Assembly: GCF_000143415.4 (NCBI RefSeq)
Contig: NW_003314308.1
Span: forward strand, 383,794-447,793
Length of the DNA stretch: 64,000 bases
Direction: 5' to 3'
Source of the DNA: Selaginella moellendorffii
Taxonomy: Eukaryota > Streptophyta > Lycopodiopsida > Selaginellales > Selaginellaceae
Made by a program: the position numbers and the translations under genes. The notes below the pieces were generated by a model, which was not told where the DNA came from, did no database searches, and saw only the letters and a list, made by a program, of their open reading frames with translations. Position 1 is the first letter of the stretch. The number at the start of each line of letters is the position of its first letter. Shown piece after piece: positions 51,894 to 63,110 of the stretch.

Positions 51894-52677
51894 TGTAAGC
51901 AACCAAAGAGAACGACTTAAGAGATGATCCATAGGGTTCAAATATAGAAGGAAAAGGCCCATGAATAAGAGTGCACTTTTTTTTCTAATCAGTTAAGAGT
52001 CTTGAGATATTTGGGGTTAAGCGTCCTTGGGTTTGAATAATACTGGGCTGGGTGACCTCCTAGGAAGTCTAAACTCAGAAGCTTACATTTGGTACTGGAA
52101 CGGTCTCGAGTCCGACTCTATTGGTTGGCTAAAGGAATCGCACCACATGTTGATTGACATTTGGCTAGTTCAGTTTGCTCCTGCTAGGCTCGACCCGAGG
52201 GGTAGGGTGTCAAGAGAGTGACTCTCTCGGGAGAGTTGTGGCTCTCAGCTTCCGTTCACGAGGGCATGAACTTGTAGGGAAGCGTGGTGAATTGTAAGCA
52301 ACCAAAGAGGGTGTTAAGAGAGTGACTCTCTCGGGAGAGTTGTGGCTCTTAGCTTCCGTTCACGAGGGCGTGAACTTGTAGGGAAGCATAGTTGCTTTGG
52401 CTCTTAGCTTCTGTTCACGAGGGCGTGAACTTCTCTTAGCTTCCGTTCACGAGGGCGTGAACTTATAGGGAAGCGTGGTGAATTGTAAGCAACCAAAGAG
52501 AACGACTTGAGAGACGATTCATGGGGTTCAAATATAAAGGGAAAGAGCCCATGAATAAAAGTGCACCCCCTTTTCCAATTAGTTAAGGGTCTTGGGATAT
52601 TTAGGGTTAAGTGTCCTTGGGTTTGAATAGTACTGGGCTGGGTGACCTCCCGGGAAGTCCAAACTCAAGAGCATAAT
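51894..52677 (+). mobile_element. Cassandra-like TRIM retrotransposon with 5S-rRNA-derived LTRs
   Basis: Two direct LTRs of about 194 bases, 51,894-52,087 and 52,484-52,677. The 5' LTR starts TGTAAGC and ends GCTTACA, a perfect 7-base inverted end. Each LTR has a segment close to the 3' half of plant 5S rRNA: GTTAAGCGTCCTTGGG (A box) and CTGGGTGACCTCC...GGAAGTC (C box). Immediately after the 5' LTR, TTGGTACTGGAACGG resembles the initiator-Met tRNA primer-binding site TGGTATCAGAGC. No protein is encoded, as expected for this non-autonomous class. The internal region contains repeated GTTCACGAGGGCGTGAAC units (52,240-52,460), probably rearranged. Confidence 0.82.
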
Positions 52678-53240
52678 ACTCCCTTTGATACTGCAAAAAA
52701 ACAATTAGAGTCAATTGTAATTTCTTGTTTATTTGAGTTGGTGGCATTTAATTTGATAGGACCTTTTCTATAGTTGTTTGTTGGTAATGAGTACATTATT
52801 ATTGCCTATGATTACTTGACTTATTAGATGGAAGTGATAGTTGAATAAATGTGACTTATTCAATAACATCATATTGCATCTCCAACCAATAGAAAAACTT
52901 GAACAAATTCTTAATTACATAATGATGTCTTATATATCTACTTAGATTTATGATAAGCATAAAGAAAGTGTAGAATATAAATCAAAGACATCGTAGTCAT
53001 AAATGATCATCAAGATCAGTCCCCACAAAATAAAAAAGGTCATTTTCAAAGCGATATTGAGAGTGTAAATGCTGAAACAAGTTATTAATAAGTGATATAG
53101 AATTCTCAAACTTATCATAAAGCTTTAAGATTTATAAATTAACCTTTTAAGTTTATTGAACCTCATCAAAAGAAAGTAAATCTTACTCTACATCTTATAA
53201 ACACTAAATATCAAGTACAACAACCACCAATAGCACAAAA
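52678..53240. other. AT-rich repeat debris with a possible integrase fragment
   Basis: On the plus strand near 52,754 a peptide like DLIGPF followed by NEYIIIAYDYLTYW resembles the core of Ty3/Gypsy integrases, but stops interrupt it. Nothing else is recognisable. Confidence 0.35.
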
Positions 53241-54310
53241 TCCTCTTCACTAATGTTGGAACAATAGGCTTGTCAAGAACAAAAAAAGAAGGTGAAAAAG
53301 ATAGAGAAGCTTGAGAAAAGGCATCAACATCAGGCATAGAACTCCCCAAATGATGAACAATTTCAAATCATATATTTGAAGCTGTAGAGTCTATTGAGCA
53401 ATACAATTGACTAAATTTTTTCATTTCAATGATGAAGTAATTGTAGCATAATCACCTTTTAATAATGTCCAAGAATGTATATGAAGCTTCTTAAAACCCC
53501 AAATAGCTACTAAACATTCCTCTATTATAAAGTAATTTAACTTTGTTAATTGTAATGTATGGTTGATATTTGCAATAGGATAACACTAACTAAGCACACT
53601 TGTACTCTCTTGCATCAATACACCCCAAGACTAATATCAAAAGCATCTACATGCAAAATGAAAAGTTAAGTGTAGTTAAAATATGCTAAAATTAAAGGAG
53701 TCATCAACAACTCTTTAAAATGTGTAAATGCCCACTTGTAATCTTTAAACTAAATAAAAGATGGTGTGGCAACTTTAGCAATGTTTGCAATTATGCAATA
53801 TGATTAGAAAGATAATTAACAAAATGAGTGAGATATTATAATGCCTTACATCATTTACACACTTCGGAATAGGAAAATTTAAAACAACCACAAGTTTAAC
53901 AAATCTTCATGAAAAATACAGTACCTAAGATAAATTATATCCTTGGACCTAAGCATACACTTTGATTGCTTTAGTTTTAAACTAACTTCCTACAACTGAT
54001 CTAACACCTTGCAAACATTATAGACATGCTCTTCCTATATCCCTTTTAAGTGGATCAAGACATTATTAATGAAGTTAGCAATCACCTTTAACATATTGCA
54101 AAGAACCTCATCTATCATTTGTTGAAAAGTTGCAAAAATATTTGTTAAACTAAATAGCATCACCAAGAATTCGTATAATAATGACTTTTCCCTAGATAAT
54201 CCAAAAGATCATTAGTGTGAGGAAAAGGGTACACATTCAGGATAGTCACTTTGTTTAACAAGCGATTAATATTCCCATCAAGTTGAGGTTTAAATGCCTA
54301 AGGACTCCAA
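53240..54310 (-). mobile_element. Decayed Ty3/Gypsy polyprotein (RNase H and reverse transcriptase relics)
   Basis: Minus-strand peptides in the order of a Gypsy pol gene are visible, with stops and frameshifts. Near 54,270 is NINRLLNKVTILNVYPFP...DDLLDYLG-like sequence, matching the reverse transcriptase start. Near 53,870 is FPIPKCVNDVRH, the connection motif before RNase H. Near 53,560 is ANINHTLQLTKLNYFIIEECLVAIWGF, the RNase H TLTxxExNY-ECLAAIW motif. The element is long dead; its LTRs were not identified. Confidence 0.65.
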
Positions 54311-54324
54311 GATTTTTAGATAAC

Positions 54325-55299
54325 TATAAGCAACTAAAGATAATGACTCAAAAAATGATTAATAATGGTTTAAATATAAAAGGAAAGGGCCCATGAACAA
54401 GAGTGCACTCACTTTTCTAATATGTTAAAGGTTTTGGGATACTTGAGTTTGAGTAATGCTAAGTTGGGTGACCTCTTAAAAAGTCCAAATTTAAGAGTTT
54501 ACATTTGGTATTAAAGCATGTCTCAAGTCTTACTCTATTGGTTGGTTGAAGGAAATACATCATATGTTGAAATTAACATTTGGTAGGGGTTTAATTGACC
54601 TTTAGTAGGCTTGACTTGAAAGGTAGAGTGTTAAAAGAGTAGGGCTCTCAAAAAAGTTATGGTTCTTAACTTCTATTCATGAGGGTATGAACTTAGAGGA
54701 AAGTATGGTGGATTATAAGTAACTAAAGAAAATAAATCAAAAGTTAATTTATAAAAGTTCAAATATAAAAGTAAAGGTTCTATAAATAAGAGTGTACCTC
54801 ATTTTCCAATTAATTATGTCAAGACCCCCAACAAGATCAAGACTAGAAAATGAAAGACAAAGAGAAAAGCTAGTGGAAACAAAGAAGAGGCATTAGACTG
54901 GCGTTGATTCAGATTGTGGAAAAATGGAACAAGGCTAACCTATATATACTATAGGTTGATGAAGCTCCACCACTCTTGGATCAAGGACGGCCTAAATATA
55001 GCTGAGGTCGAGGAAGCGCCACATCAATATCAGGAATGTGGCTCGAGACTCAGGAATCGGGAAGTGTCTTGAGAGTCAGGAATAGGGAAGTGTCTCGAGA
55101 GTCAGGAATAGGGAAGTGTCTCGAGAATCAGGAATGTAGTCTGCAAGTCAGGAATCCAGCGAGAGTCAGGAATGTGGCAAGAATTGGGGGATTCCTGACA
55201 AATTAAGGGTTTTAAAAATATTTGGGGTTAAATGTCCTTAGGTTTGAATAGTATTGAGTTGGGTAACATTTTAAGAAGTCTAAATTATAGTGTATTACA
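54325..55299 (+). mobile_element. Second Cassandra-like TRIM, heavily C-to-T mutated, with a nested insertion
   Basis: The 5' LTR is 54,325-54,503 and the 3' LTR begins at 54,714 and ends at 55,299. The 5' LTR ends TTTACA, followed by TTTGGTATTAAAGCATG, which matches the Met-tRNA primer-binding site after C-to-T and G-to-A changes. The 5S-like block is still legible (GTTGGGTGACCTC). The 3' LTR is interrupted by the element at 54,817-55,200. Confidence 0.78.
54817..55200 (+). mobile_element. 384-base LTR (solo) nested in the Cassandra-like LTR, with 5-base target duplication
   Basis: The insert begins TGTCAAGACCCCC and ends GGGGGATTCCTGACA, with inverted ends (TGTCA/TGACA). It is flanked by AATTA at 54,812-54,816 and 55,201-55,205. 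Removing it restores the host LTR sequence. It contains a short tandem repeat of about 29 bases built on GTCAGGAATAGGGAAGTGTC at 55,030-55,150. The structure is that of a solo LTR from an unidentified retrotransposon. Confidence 0.8.
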
Positions 55300-55527
55300 T
55301 GAAAAGGGTTTGGCATAATTGTGTTATAAGGTCAAAAACTTAACTTAGCACTACTTACAATGATTAAAGCTTAAACATGAGATCACCCATACACACAATT
55401 AGGTTTGCGTCATCCTATGTATATGCATGTGTATTGCTATTGCTATAGAAAATAAAGACTAACTACGACACAATACAATTGTATATGGTAATATATAGCA
55501 ACAAATTGAGTAATAAAAGATAAACTC
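55300..55527. other. AT-rich DNA, nothing recognised
   Basis: No gene or element boundary was identified in this stretch. Confidence 0.3.
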
Positions 55528-55841
55528 AAGCTTATATCAACTAACATAGAGAGAATAATAAAAAACCTTTTGTTATAAAAACAAGCTTGGAAAGTAAACA
55601 CTAAATAAATTGGTGACAAATAAACCCCTCAAGCCTGTATCAACCAATATGGAAAGAATAATATAATAGAAAACTTCTTGTTATAAAAATAAACTTGGAA
55701 AGTAAACACTAAATGAATTGGTATTGAGTGAACCCCTTAATTCTATAATAATCAACACTGAGAGAATAATAGGAGATTTCTTATTACAAAAATGAGCTCG
55801 GAAAGTAAATACTGGATGAATTGGTGCTAAGTGAACCCTTT
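55528..55841 (+). repeat. Minisatellite, about 105 bases times three
   Basis: Three diverged direct units start near 55,528, 55,631 and 55,738. Each contains GAGAGAATAAT or GAAAGAATAAT, then TTGTTATAAAAA-like sequence, then GGAAAGTAAACACTAAAT, and ends in ACCCC or ACCCT. Confidence 0.75.
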
Positions 55842-56315
55842 ATAATACTCCTAAAAAAAGGATAGAAAAATCATTAACTACCCTCCACTACTTGAGAGAT
55901 TCCTCATTCCCAAAACAATCTTTATATCAAAACCTACTACAACAACACTAATAGAATATTGTTGATGCCAAAGCTTCCACTTAAGAAATGAAGAATGTCA
56001 ATCTAGAAAATGCCAACAATGCCAATATGTATGGCCATCCTTGTCATATGCCTAGCAATAAACATCACAATTATCACCACATCCTCATCCTTGTCCTTAA
56101 ATATAGGCAATAGCAACATCAATCTCTATGCTCATCTCTCACAAAAAGTTGAATAGCATCATCAAGAGTGGCTAGAGCAAAAGCATACATAAGTCCTATA
56201 AAATTTTGATAAAGCACTATATTCCCAACTTAATCTATTCTAACATATTTGGCTCTACACAAAGCAAATGGCTTTGGAAATGAACACTAAATTATATCAT
56301 TAACTCAAATGGCCA
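55842..56315. other. AT-rich DNA, nothing recognised
   Basis: No open frame of note and no known element signature. Confidence 0.3.
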
Positions 56316-56492
56316 TATAAACTCCTAAATTTAAACTTTTCAAGAGGTTATTCAACCCAATACTACTTAAACCCAAGGATGCTTAACCCAAAATATCCTA
56401 AAACCCAAATGCACTTTTATTCATATGCTATTTCCTTTTATATTTGAACCTTTACAAATTATCTCTCAAGTTGTTATCTTTGATTGTTTATA
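56316..56492 (-). mobile_element. Decayed solo LTR of the Cassandra-like family
   Basis: Reverse-strand copy: TATAAACTCCTAAATTT is the complement of the LTR end, then a degraded 5S block (CAACCCAATACTACTTAAACCC), and GTTTATA as the complement of the start. Confidence 0.7.
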
Positions 56493-57635
56493 AGTCTTTA
56501 ATAGAGATAATGCAATTGCGGGAAGGCATCATTACAATTATTATTATGTCCAAATGCATAAAGATGTTAAGGAAAAGGCTTCAATTTGCACTAGTGGTTC
56601 CATTCAAACCATTGTACCACTACAATGTTAACCCTTAGAGACACATTGAAAACTTAGACATCATCCCAAGAATAATGGGTGGTAATCACCATAAAATGAT
56701 TAAACCATGGTATATATCATCTTTATTTATCTTTATGGTAAAGTAATCATTTATTCCTCTGACTCTAGAGTAACAATTGGTGCAATTGCTCAATACTATA
56801 TGGTTGTAGCTAAACAATCAAATTCAGTTGATGGTGGCATTCATAGCATGTGGTGCAACTCCTTTTACTCTAGTTGCTAATTCTTGTGTTTAACTAAAGT
56901 TTTTCTATGGGAATCTTAATGAAGTTGAACATCATGACTTTTCCAAGTTCGACTGTCTTGCAAAAGCCTCTGATTTTGTTAGAATGAAAATTGAAGGATA
57001 ATTAAAATTGCCCCCTACTAATGTAAGTATATAGAATATGAAAATGGGATATAGAAATATGTATATTCAATTAGCCTAAACACCATAGTTTGGATTGAAA
57101 TCAATTCGATGGCTATCAAAATCCAACTATGCTAATATTAGTATATGGCATCATAGTTGTACACTTCGACCTCATATGTTCATTTTATGTTACTTATTTA
57201 GATATAATACTTTTAATAAACTTATGGATAAAATTTTATTAATATTCATTATTATATAATAATTCATAAGTTGAGTTTCAGTAAAATGCTAGCAATACAT
57301 TAATATTATATATAATATTATATAATTTAAATGCATTTATGTAGAGTTATTAAGAATGGAATATTTGTTCTAACATTTGCTGATAGTTAGTTCTATAGGA
57401 TTTTATTATCTCTCTTTATTTTAAAAATAGATTTCTAATAGGGAATTAAAAATAACAATATGGCATAGTATAAAAATGGAGCTTATAGAATTGAAATAAA
57501 AAATATATAACTTAATTTATAGTAAATCTTATAATAATAATAATTTAAGTGTTCTAATAATTTATGAGAAAAAACAAGATTTTAGATCTTTTGCCTTTAT
57601 ATATTCTTACATTTTCAATTATATGGTTATCATGA
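56493..57635. other. AT-rich DNA, nothing recognised
   Basis: No gene was seen. Composition becomes extremely AT-rich after 57,180. Confidence 0.3.
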
Positions 57636-57637
<2 letters not shown>

Positions 57638-57726
<89 letters not shown>

Positions 57727-57783
57727 AAAAAAAAATTTTTTTTTTTTTTATAAATAAAAAACATAAATTTATATATATATATA

Positions 57784-57868
<85 letters not shown>
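57638..57868. repeat. Long (AT)n microsatellite with a central A-run/T-run palindrome
   Basis: Two AT-dinucleotide blocks (about 57,638-57,720 and 57,768-57,866) are separated by a run of about 17 A and then about 14 T, plus a short AT-rich spacer. The tract can form cruciform or hairpin structures. The length in the assembly may be unreliable. Confidence 0.9.
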
Positions 57869-57870
<2 letters not shown>

Positions 57871-57952
57871 AGAAATGATTCATGGGTTCAATATAAGAGA
57901 AAAGGCCATGAATAAAAATGCACTTCTTTTCCAATTGGTTAAAAGTTTTATG

Positions 57953-59706
57953 TATGAGACACAAAATCCCTAGACTCCAAAGTGGAGCCAGAAGGGTGCC
58001 ACGTGGTAGTGGCCGAAGCAAAAGCCAAACAAGTGTAACACGTTTGGACCAAAAGCTCCAACTTGAAAGGGTCAAGAGCGTGAGTGGAACTCCCAACAAA
58101 GTGTTTGAGGAATGAGCACAAAGCGAGCAATAAGCAAGGCTCTAAAAAGGGACCCCAAAAGGACCAACACATGACACATGGAAGTGTCTGAGATAGACCC
58201 GAGACGGAGTCCGAGATGGAGTTCGAGATGGAGTCCAAGATGGACCGAAACTAAGTCTGAGATGGAGTCCGAGATGGACCCGAGACGGAGTCCGAGATGG
58301 AGTCCAAGATGGATCCGAAATGGAGTTTGAGATGGAGTCCGAGATGGACCCAAGATGGAGTCCGAATTGGAGTCCGAGATGGACCAAGACGGAGTCTGAG
58401 ATAGAGTCCGAGATGGACCTGAGATGGAGTCCGAGAAGGACCCGAGATAGAGTCCAAGGTCGAGACTGAGACCGGGACCAAGACTGGGACTGAGACCGAG
58501 ACCGAGATCGAGATCGAGACCGAGACCAAGATCAGGACCGAGATCGAGACCGAGACCGAGGCCGAGGACGAGACCAAGCCCAAGGCCAAAACCAAGCCCG
58601 AGCCCGAGTCCGAGCCCGAGTCCGAGTCCAAGTCCGAGTCCGAGTCCGAGTCCAAGTCCGAGTCCAAGTCCAAGTCTGAGTCTGAGTCCGAGTCCAAGTT
58701 CGAGTCTGAGAGGGTGAAAGCCCAAAGCGTTCGTCTACCAGACCCTGGGGGGTTTGGTGAGCTCCAAAAGTATAGTAAGGGGGAGGACTGCAGTAGAGCT
58801 AGTTTGGCCAGGAAAGGCCAGTTTGGCTCAAGAAGGCTGTACCCAGTGTTAGGTGATGAGTTGCCCACTGGGAAGTCCAAGCATAAAGTGAACACGGACC
58901 AACAAACAGGGTAGCTTAGTGAAGTGTTCAAGAGCCGGCTCTAGTTCCCCCGGGAGATCGACTAGCCGATGCTCCCAGTCCAAGTGTGGGTGGCACTACC
59001 TACTTGGATACCTAGTGTGGCTCAACGAAACCTCACTCTAAGCCCACAGCTAGAGCACCCAAAGGCGGAAGGCAGGGAGAGCACCCACGAGGCTCACGTA
59101 AGGCCACGGTGTTCCGAAATGTTACCCCAAGGTCCCAGATTGTGAAAAGGAAGAGGAGCTATCCTATAGTGTAGAGACCAAGGATACGGTCATGTGAGGA
59201 GGAAGTCCCAGAGAACCGTGGGACTTAGTGGTCGGGCCTGTGGGCCTTAGTCTAGTGACAGTGTTAGCAAACACAACCATGGGCAGAAAGGGACTTGATG
59301 GGGACCAGAAAGGGGATATTAAGGAAGGTTATTCCCCATGTCTATGGGCATCCTAAGGATGCTAAGGAGTGGATCTAGGATGATCACTCATAGATGGATG
59401 GCCCAATTTTTGAGAGACAGGACTGTGATGTAGGTGGTGTTAGACTACTAATATGACTAAGGTGAAGGGGCATAGCCTTAACGTAACAGACTGATATGTT
59501 GATGGTACCTTGGGGTGTCGGTCAGGGGACCGGACATGTGGAGCACTGGGACCAAGTGCAAAGGTTGAGTGGTGGGGATGCCATTCTCGGGGCTAGCAAA
59601 CCCAAGTCCGAAATAGGACTTATGGAGGTTGCGAGTGAGACTCCTCCAAGTGGTTGGAGGTGTGGCTAAGTGACTAAAGTAAAATGGAAAAATTTAGTCG
59701 CTTACA
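57953..59706 (+). mobile_element. LTR-like insertion (1,754 bases) with 5-base target duplication TTATG
   Basis: Flanked by TTATG at 57,948-57,952 and 59,707-59,711. The ends read TATGAGACAC and GTCGCTTACA. No polyprotein is present, so a solo LTR or non-autonomous element is likely. Bases 58,170-58,720 form an internal repeat array: first GAGATGGAGTCC-type units, then a hexamer array of GAGTCC/GAGACC type. The long leucine-glycine ORF on the minus strand (58,072-58,725) is only a product of this array. Confidence 0.72.
58170..58720 (+). repeat. Tandem array of GAGATGGAGTCC and GAGTCC/GAGACC units
   Basis: About 550 bases of short tandem repeats grade from 12-base to 6-base periodicity. Because the period is a multiple of three, all frames stay open for long distances and give false low-complexity proteins. 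Confidence 0.9.
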
Positions 59707-59792
59707 TTATGATATTTGGGGTTAAGCATCCTTAGGTTTAAATAGTATTGATATAAATGACCTCCCGGGAAGTCCAAGTTCAAGAGTTTATA

Positions 59793-60850
59793 AAGAGGAG
59801 AGAATTGTCATTTAAATACATTCTCGTACGGCATTCAATAGCCAAAACTCCACAAATAAGTGAACATTTGAGGCATCCAACATGCCAAGAAGCCCTTGCT
59901 TCATGCCTTGATCATAGACTTTCCTCCACTTCATTGGATGGGGAGGGGTGGTGGATGGTTTGAACTCTCCAAAGTCAATATAGTTAGTCGTTACAACTAG
60001 TTTTAAATGGTATAGAAGCTCTTAAATGATCTTGGCAGTGTTGCATCCTATGAATTCTTTATGGTTTTGATACCATGAAAAAATAACTTTTTAAAATCTA
60101 ATGTATCCCTTATCTCCTTGAACTTGCCCCTCGAGATCTTGTAAGGGGTTTTCATTTGAGTCCCACAAACCATTAACTCCTCCTCATCATCATCATCTAC
60201 CAAGCTCAAAAAGAACCATATATTTTATCTAGTAAATCCATTCTCTAATGTGGAGAAGAAGGTATAAAAGAAATCATGTTGACTCTTCATGTTTTCAATC
60301 TAATCAAAGAGCCTAAATTTATCAGTTTGTACCTCAAACGGTGTCTTCAAATCTATGGCCAACCTAACCAAATAAACCTTCTTCTAATAAACCTTTGGGA
60401 CCTCTGTGTTCTAGGACGAGAAGAATTTTGAAAAGGGTTTTCTATCAAAGTGTTGAGCAATCATTTTTGCAACTAGTGCTTTATAAATTTTCCCTCTATT
60501 AGCCTTATCTAACCTAGCTAAATCCAAGAAATGTTTAATTCTTATCTATTTGCAAAGAGACTACTCTTACTAATACTGCTAGAAGGCTATGATAACTAGT
60601 GGTCGACCTTTCTAAATTGGTTTCCCTCACTAGCATGCCTAATGATACCCTTCGCCCCATCATGAATCCATTGGATCTATTTCCCATGCTCCCATTTATA
60701 AACAACCTTGGCTAGTCTAAATTCTACCAGTGATAAAGTTGGGTTAAGCATTACTATGTTCCCCGAGCCAAAAAACATATTCATAATAACTGCATGAATT
60801 AATGCTTTGGCCTCCTCTACTTCAGTGCTTACAACACCTTTAAAAAACTT
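59793..60850. other. AT-rich transposon-like debris
   Basis: Minus-strand peptides of moderate complexity occur (for example a 62-codon frame at 60,677-60,865), but are interrupted by many stops. No family was recognised. Confidence 0.3.
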
Positions 60851-61606
60851 GTAAACATATAGCACACCTTATCTCTTTCCACAAAGGGCAATTGCTTGAT
60901 AAGAGAGCCTTTAGTGGCTATTTTATCCCCATTTATCCCCTAACGTTCTAAGGATCCACAGTGACAATATATCTAAATTGCATCCCATGATCATATGAGT
61001 GTAGCATGGTGACAGTATATCCAAATCACATTTCATGATCATATGCGCTACACTTAACCCTCTAGGGATGTTAATGTCCTCATTGACTATTGACGAACAA
61101 CCTTTACTGAGCCAAGGGGAATTATCACCTCCATTTTCACACTAAATTTATTAATCCTTCCATTATATAAATTAGCTATTTCATACGAGGCAACTAGTCA
61201 TCCACCCATACCGCACTCTCATGATAAATACCTTCATTCATGGATGCTCCACTAAGAGGAAGGACGATCCCTCCACTAAGAGGAAGGACGATCCCGAAGA
61301 CCAACACATACCATATATATGGATGCTTAATACGTACGATTTCAAATTTAGAGGTAGGAATATACCTTGCTCAAGAATATATTATATTTTTAAGTAGCCA
61401 CTAATCAATGGGAATTGAACCTGTGCCATTTGTTTTGATACTACATATAGCATACTTTATTTCTCTCCCCTTAAGCCAACTGGAAAAGGGGCAATTGCTT
61501 AATAAGGGAGCTCTTAGTGGCTATTTTATCTCTATTTATCCCCCAAGGTTCTAAGGATCCACGATGATAATATATCTAAATCTTATCCCATGATCATATG
61601 CATTAC
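60851..61606 (+). repeat. Direct repeat of about 150 bases (60,851-61,000 and 61,440-61,606) plus short tandem units
   Basis: Both copies share GGGCAATTGCTT, GTGGCTATTTTATC, TTCTAAGGATCCAC and CATGATCATATG. Between them a 24-base unit is tandemly duplicated (61,248-61,295). These may be the terminal repeats of a decayed element, but target duplications were not found. Confidence 0.55.
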
Positions 61607-62113
61607 AAAATATTATCTAACATTGTCTTATTTATGCTAAATAGCATGTCATGCTTATCCACCACAACACCCCTCTCTAAGGCCTCTATACCCCTCTTTG
61701 TCACCAACTCCACACCAAAGTCCATTAGCATTTATATAACCTCTGACACTAGTAGATTCTACATAATACAATACTCCAAAGCAGTAGCATATGCCCAATG
61801 CCTCCCTCGATACAAGAGCTACAGCCTCTAAAAGTCTAAAATGCTACAATTGTTTAGTACACAAGCAGCAAACTGCTGCAACACTTGTGCATCCGCAAAT
61901 CCTCCTAGATTAGTAACCCACTAGGTGCTCACATGATACTTCTAAGTCTACAAAAAAAAATTCAACCAACCAAACTAAGTATGAAAATAGGAAAAATTGT
62001 ACCTTGGACAAGTGAGTGGCCATGTGATAAAATGACCTCCCTGTCCCAAAAAAGTATACTGTCATATTAAAACCAACAATCTGTGGTGAAATGGCAAATT
62101 TATCCAACATTGA

Positions 62114-63110
62114 TCACTTGGGCCAAGGAGAAACATCGTTGGGAAGCTTTCGTGATGTAAATGGGTTGCTCAAGTATCTTGACACCTCTTGGTACTCATC
62201 CAATATGAAAGGACCCCTCCAAGAGTAATGTTGGATCAAGGTACCAACACTCACATTTAGCGCTTCTAGCTCTACAATTGTGGTTGCCAAGTCCAAGATT
62301 CTCCTTGTTAGATAGCACCACAACTCTTGTTCAAGGTACTTTATACTTGTGCATCACTTGCTTGAAGAGGAATGCCAAGTTATCTATTCCAAACTTGTCA
62401 TGGATGAAGAATCTCACCAACAGCAAGGCTTTGAGACATATATCTAGAGAGAACACTAGAATTTCACTTGTCAGATAAATTTGCTCCAATGCATCCTTTA
62501 TAGCTAGCAAGTCCTGAGAGCCCTTAGCAAGAGTCCCTTCATCTGGCGCCCTAGTGAGATATACACAAGGTTGCTCCACTATAATCTCATATAGAGTCTG
62601 CATCTTCCCAACTCTAGACACACCACAAAGAATCACAAGGTCCACTGCACCCTGCTGGACATTGCCAAGGACCTCTCATGATGCATTGAACGGTTGGTCT
62701 AGCCTTGCCCACAAAGACTAGGCTACTTGTGATCAAGATGGGGAAGATAGCAAATAGGAGCTTTGGTGAGAGCATATTTCTACTTGAAATAGTCTCGAGT
62801 AGGCATTTGAGCCAAGTTTTCCACCACTCTGCTCCAGAATCTAGATAAAATATCTTCCACCAGATTTGCATACAACATTAATAATCGAAGCAAAGATTTG
62901 TCAAATAGCATATCCATATTTACAGGTGGAGTTGCCTGAGGACTCTCAAGGGGAACTGCAACAAAAGCAAAATCAACCAAGAAGTAAATTAGGCGAACAA
63001 ATAGAAGAATTTACCAATTCATTTGAGCAGGAGAAGCTTTTCCTCTTGTAGTTACTCCTTTTTCTTCCACAAGAACTTCTTTTTGTCAGGATCCTATTCT
63101 ATCTCCAATC
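62114..63110 (-). pseudogene. Broken P-loop protein relic
   Basis: The minus strand carries a P-loop-like motif LVILCGVSRVGKMQTLYEI in a 104-codon frame (62,331-62,645). Related-looking frames lie upstream (62,614-62,980, for example MDMLFDKSLLRLLM) and downstream (LIQHYSWRGPFILDEYQ, 62,114-62,323). Stops and frameshifts separate them. The pattern of a P-loop followed by YEIIVEQPCVYLT recalls NTPases of the Crinkler-like group, but this is tentative. The key Ser/Thr of the P-loop reads Met. Confidence 0.35.

Larger units (their letters stand above)
57869..59792 (+). mobile_element. Cassandra-like LTR split by a 1.75-kb insertion
   Basis: The 5' part of an LTR lies at 57,869-57,952 (GATTCATGGGTTCAA...GTTAAAAGTTTTATG) and its 5S-bearing 3' part at 59,707-59,792 (GATATTTGGGGTTAAGC...GACCTCCCGGGAAGTCC...GTTTATA). 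The two join exactly when 57,953-59,706 and one TTATG copy are removed. Confidence 0.8.

Noticed and set aside
52030-52090. Possible genuine 5S rRNA gene
   Set aside because: Only the 3' half of 5S is present, it lies inside an LTR with TG/CA ends, and it recurs in every family member with the same flanks.
58072-58725. 217-codon minus-strand ORF rich in Leu-Gly and Ser-Asp repeats, plus the overlapping 226-codon frame
   Set aside because: A by-product of the hexamer/12-mer array, which lacks stops in several frames.
61248-61295. Short tandem 24-base unit as a possible CRISPR-like or regulatory array
   Set aside because: Only two units with no spacers; an ordinary tandem duplication in a eukaryotic genome.
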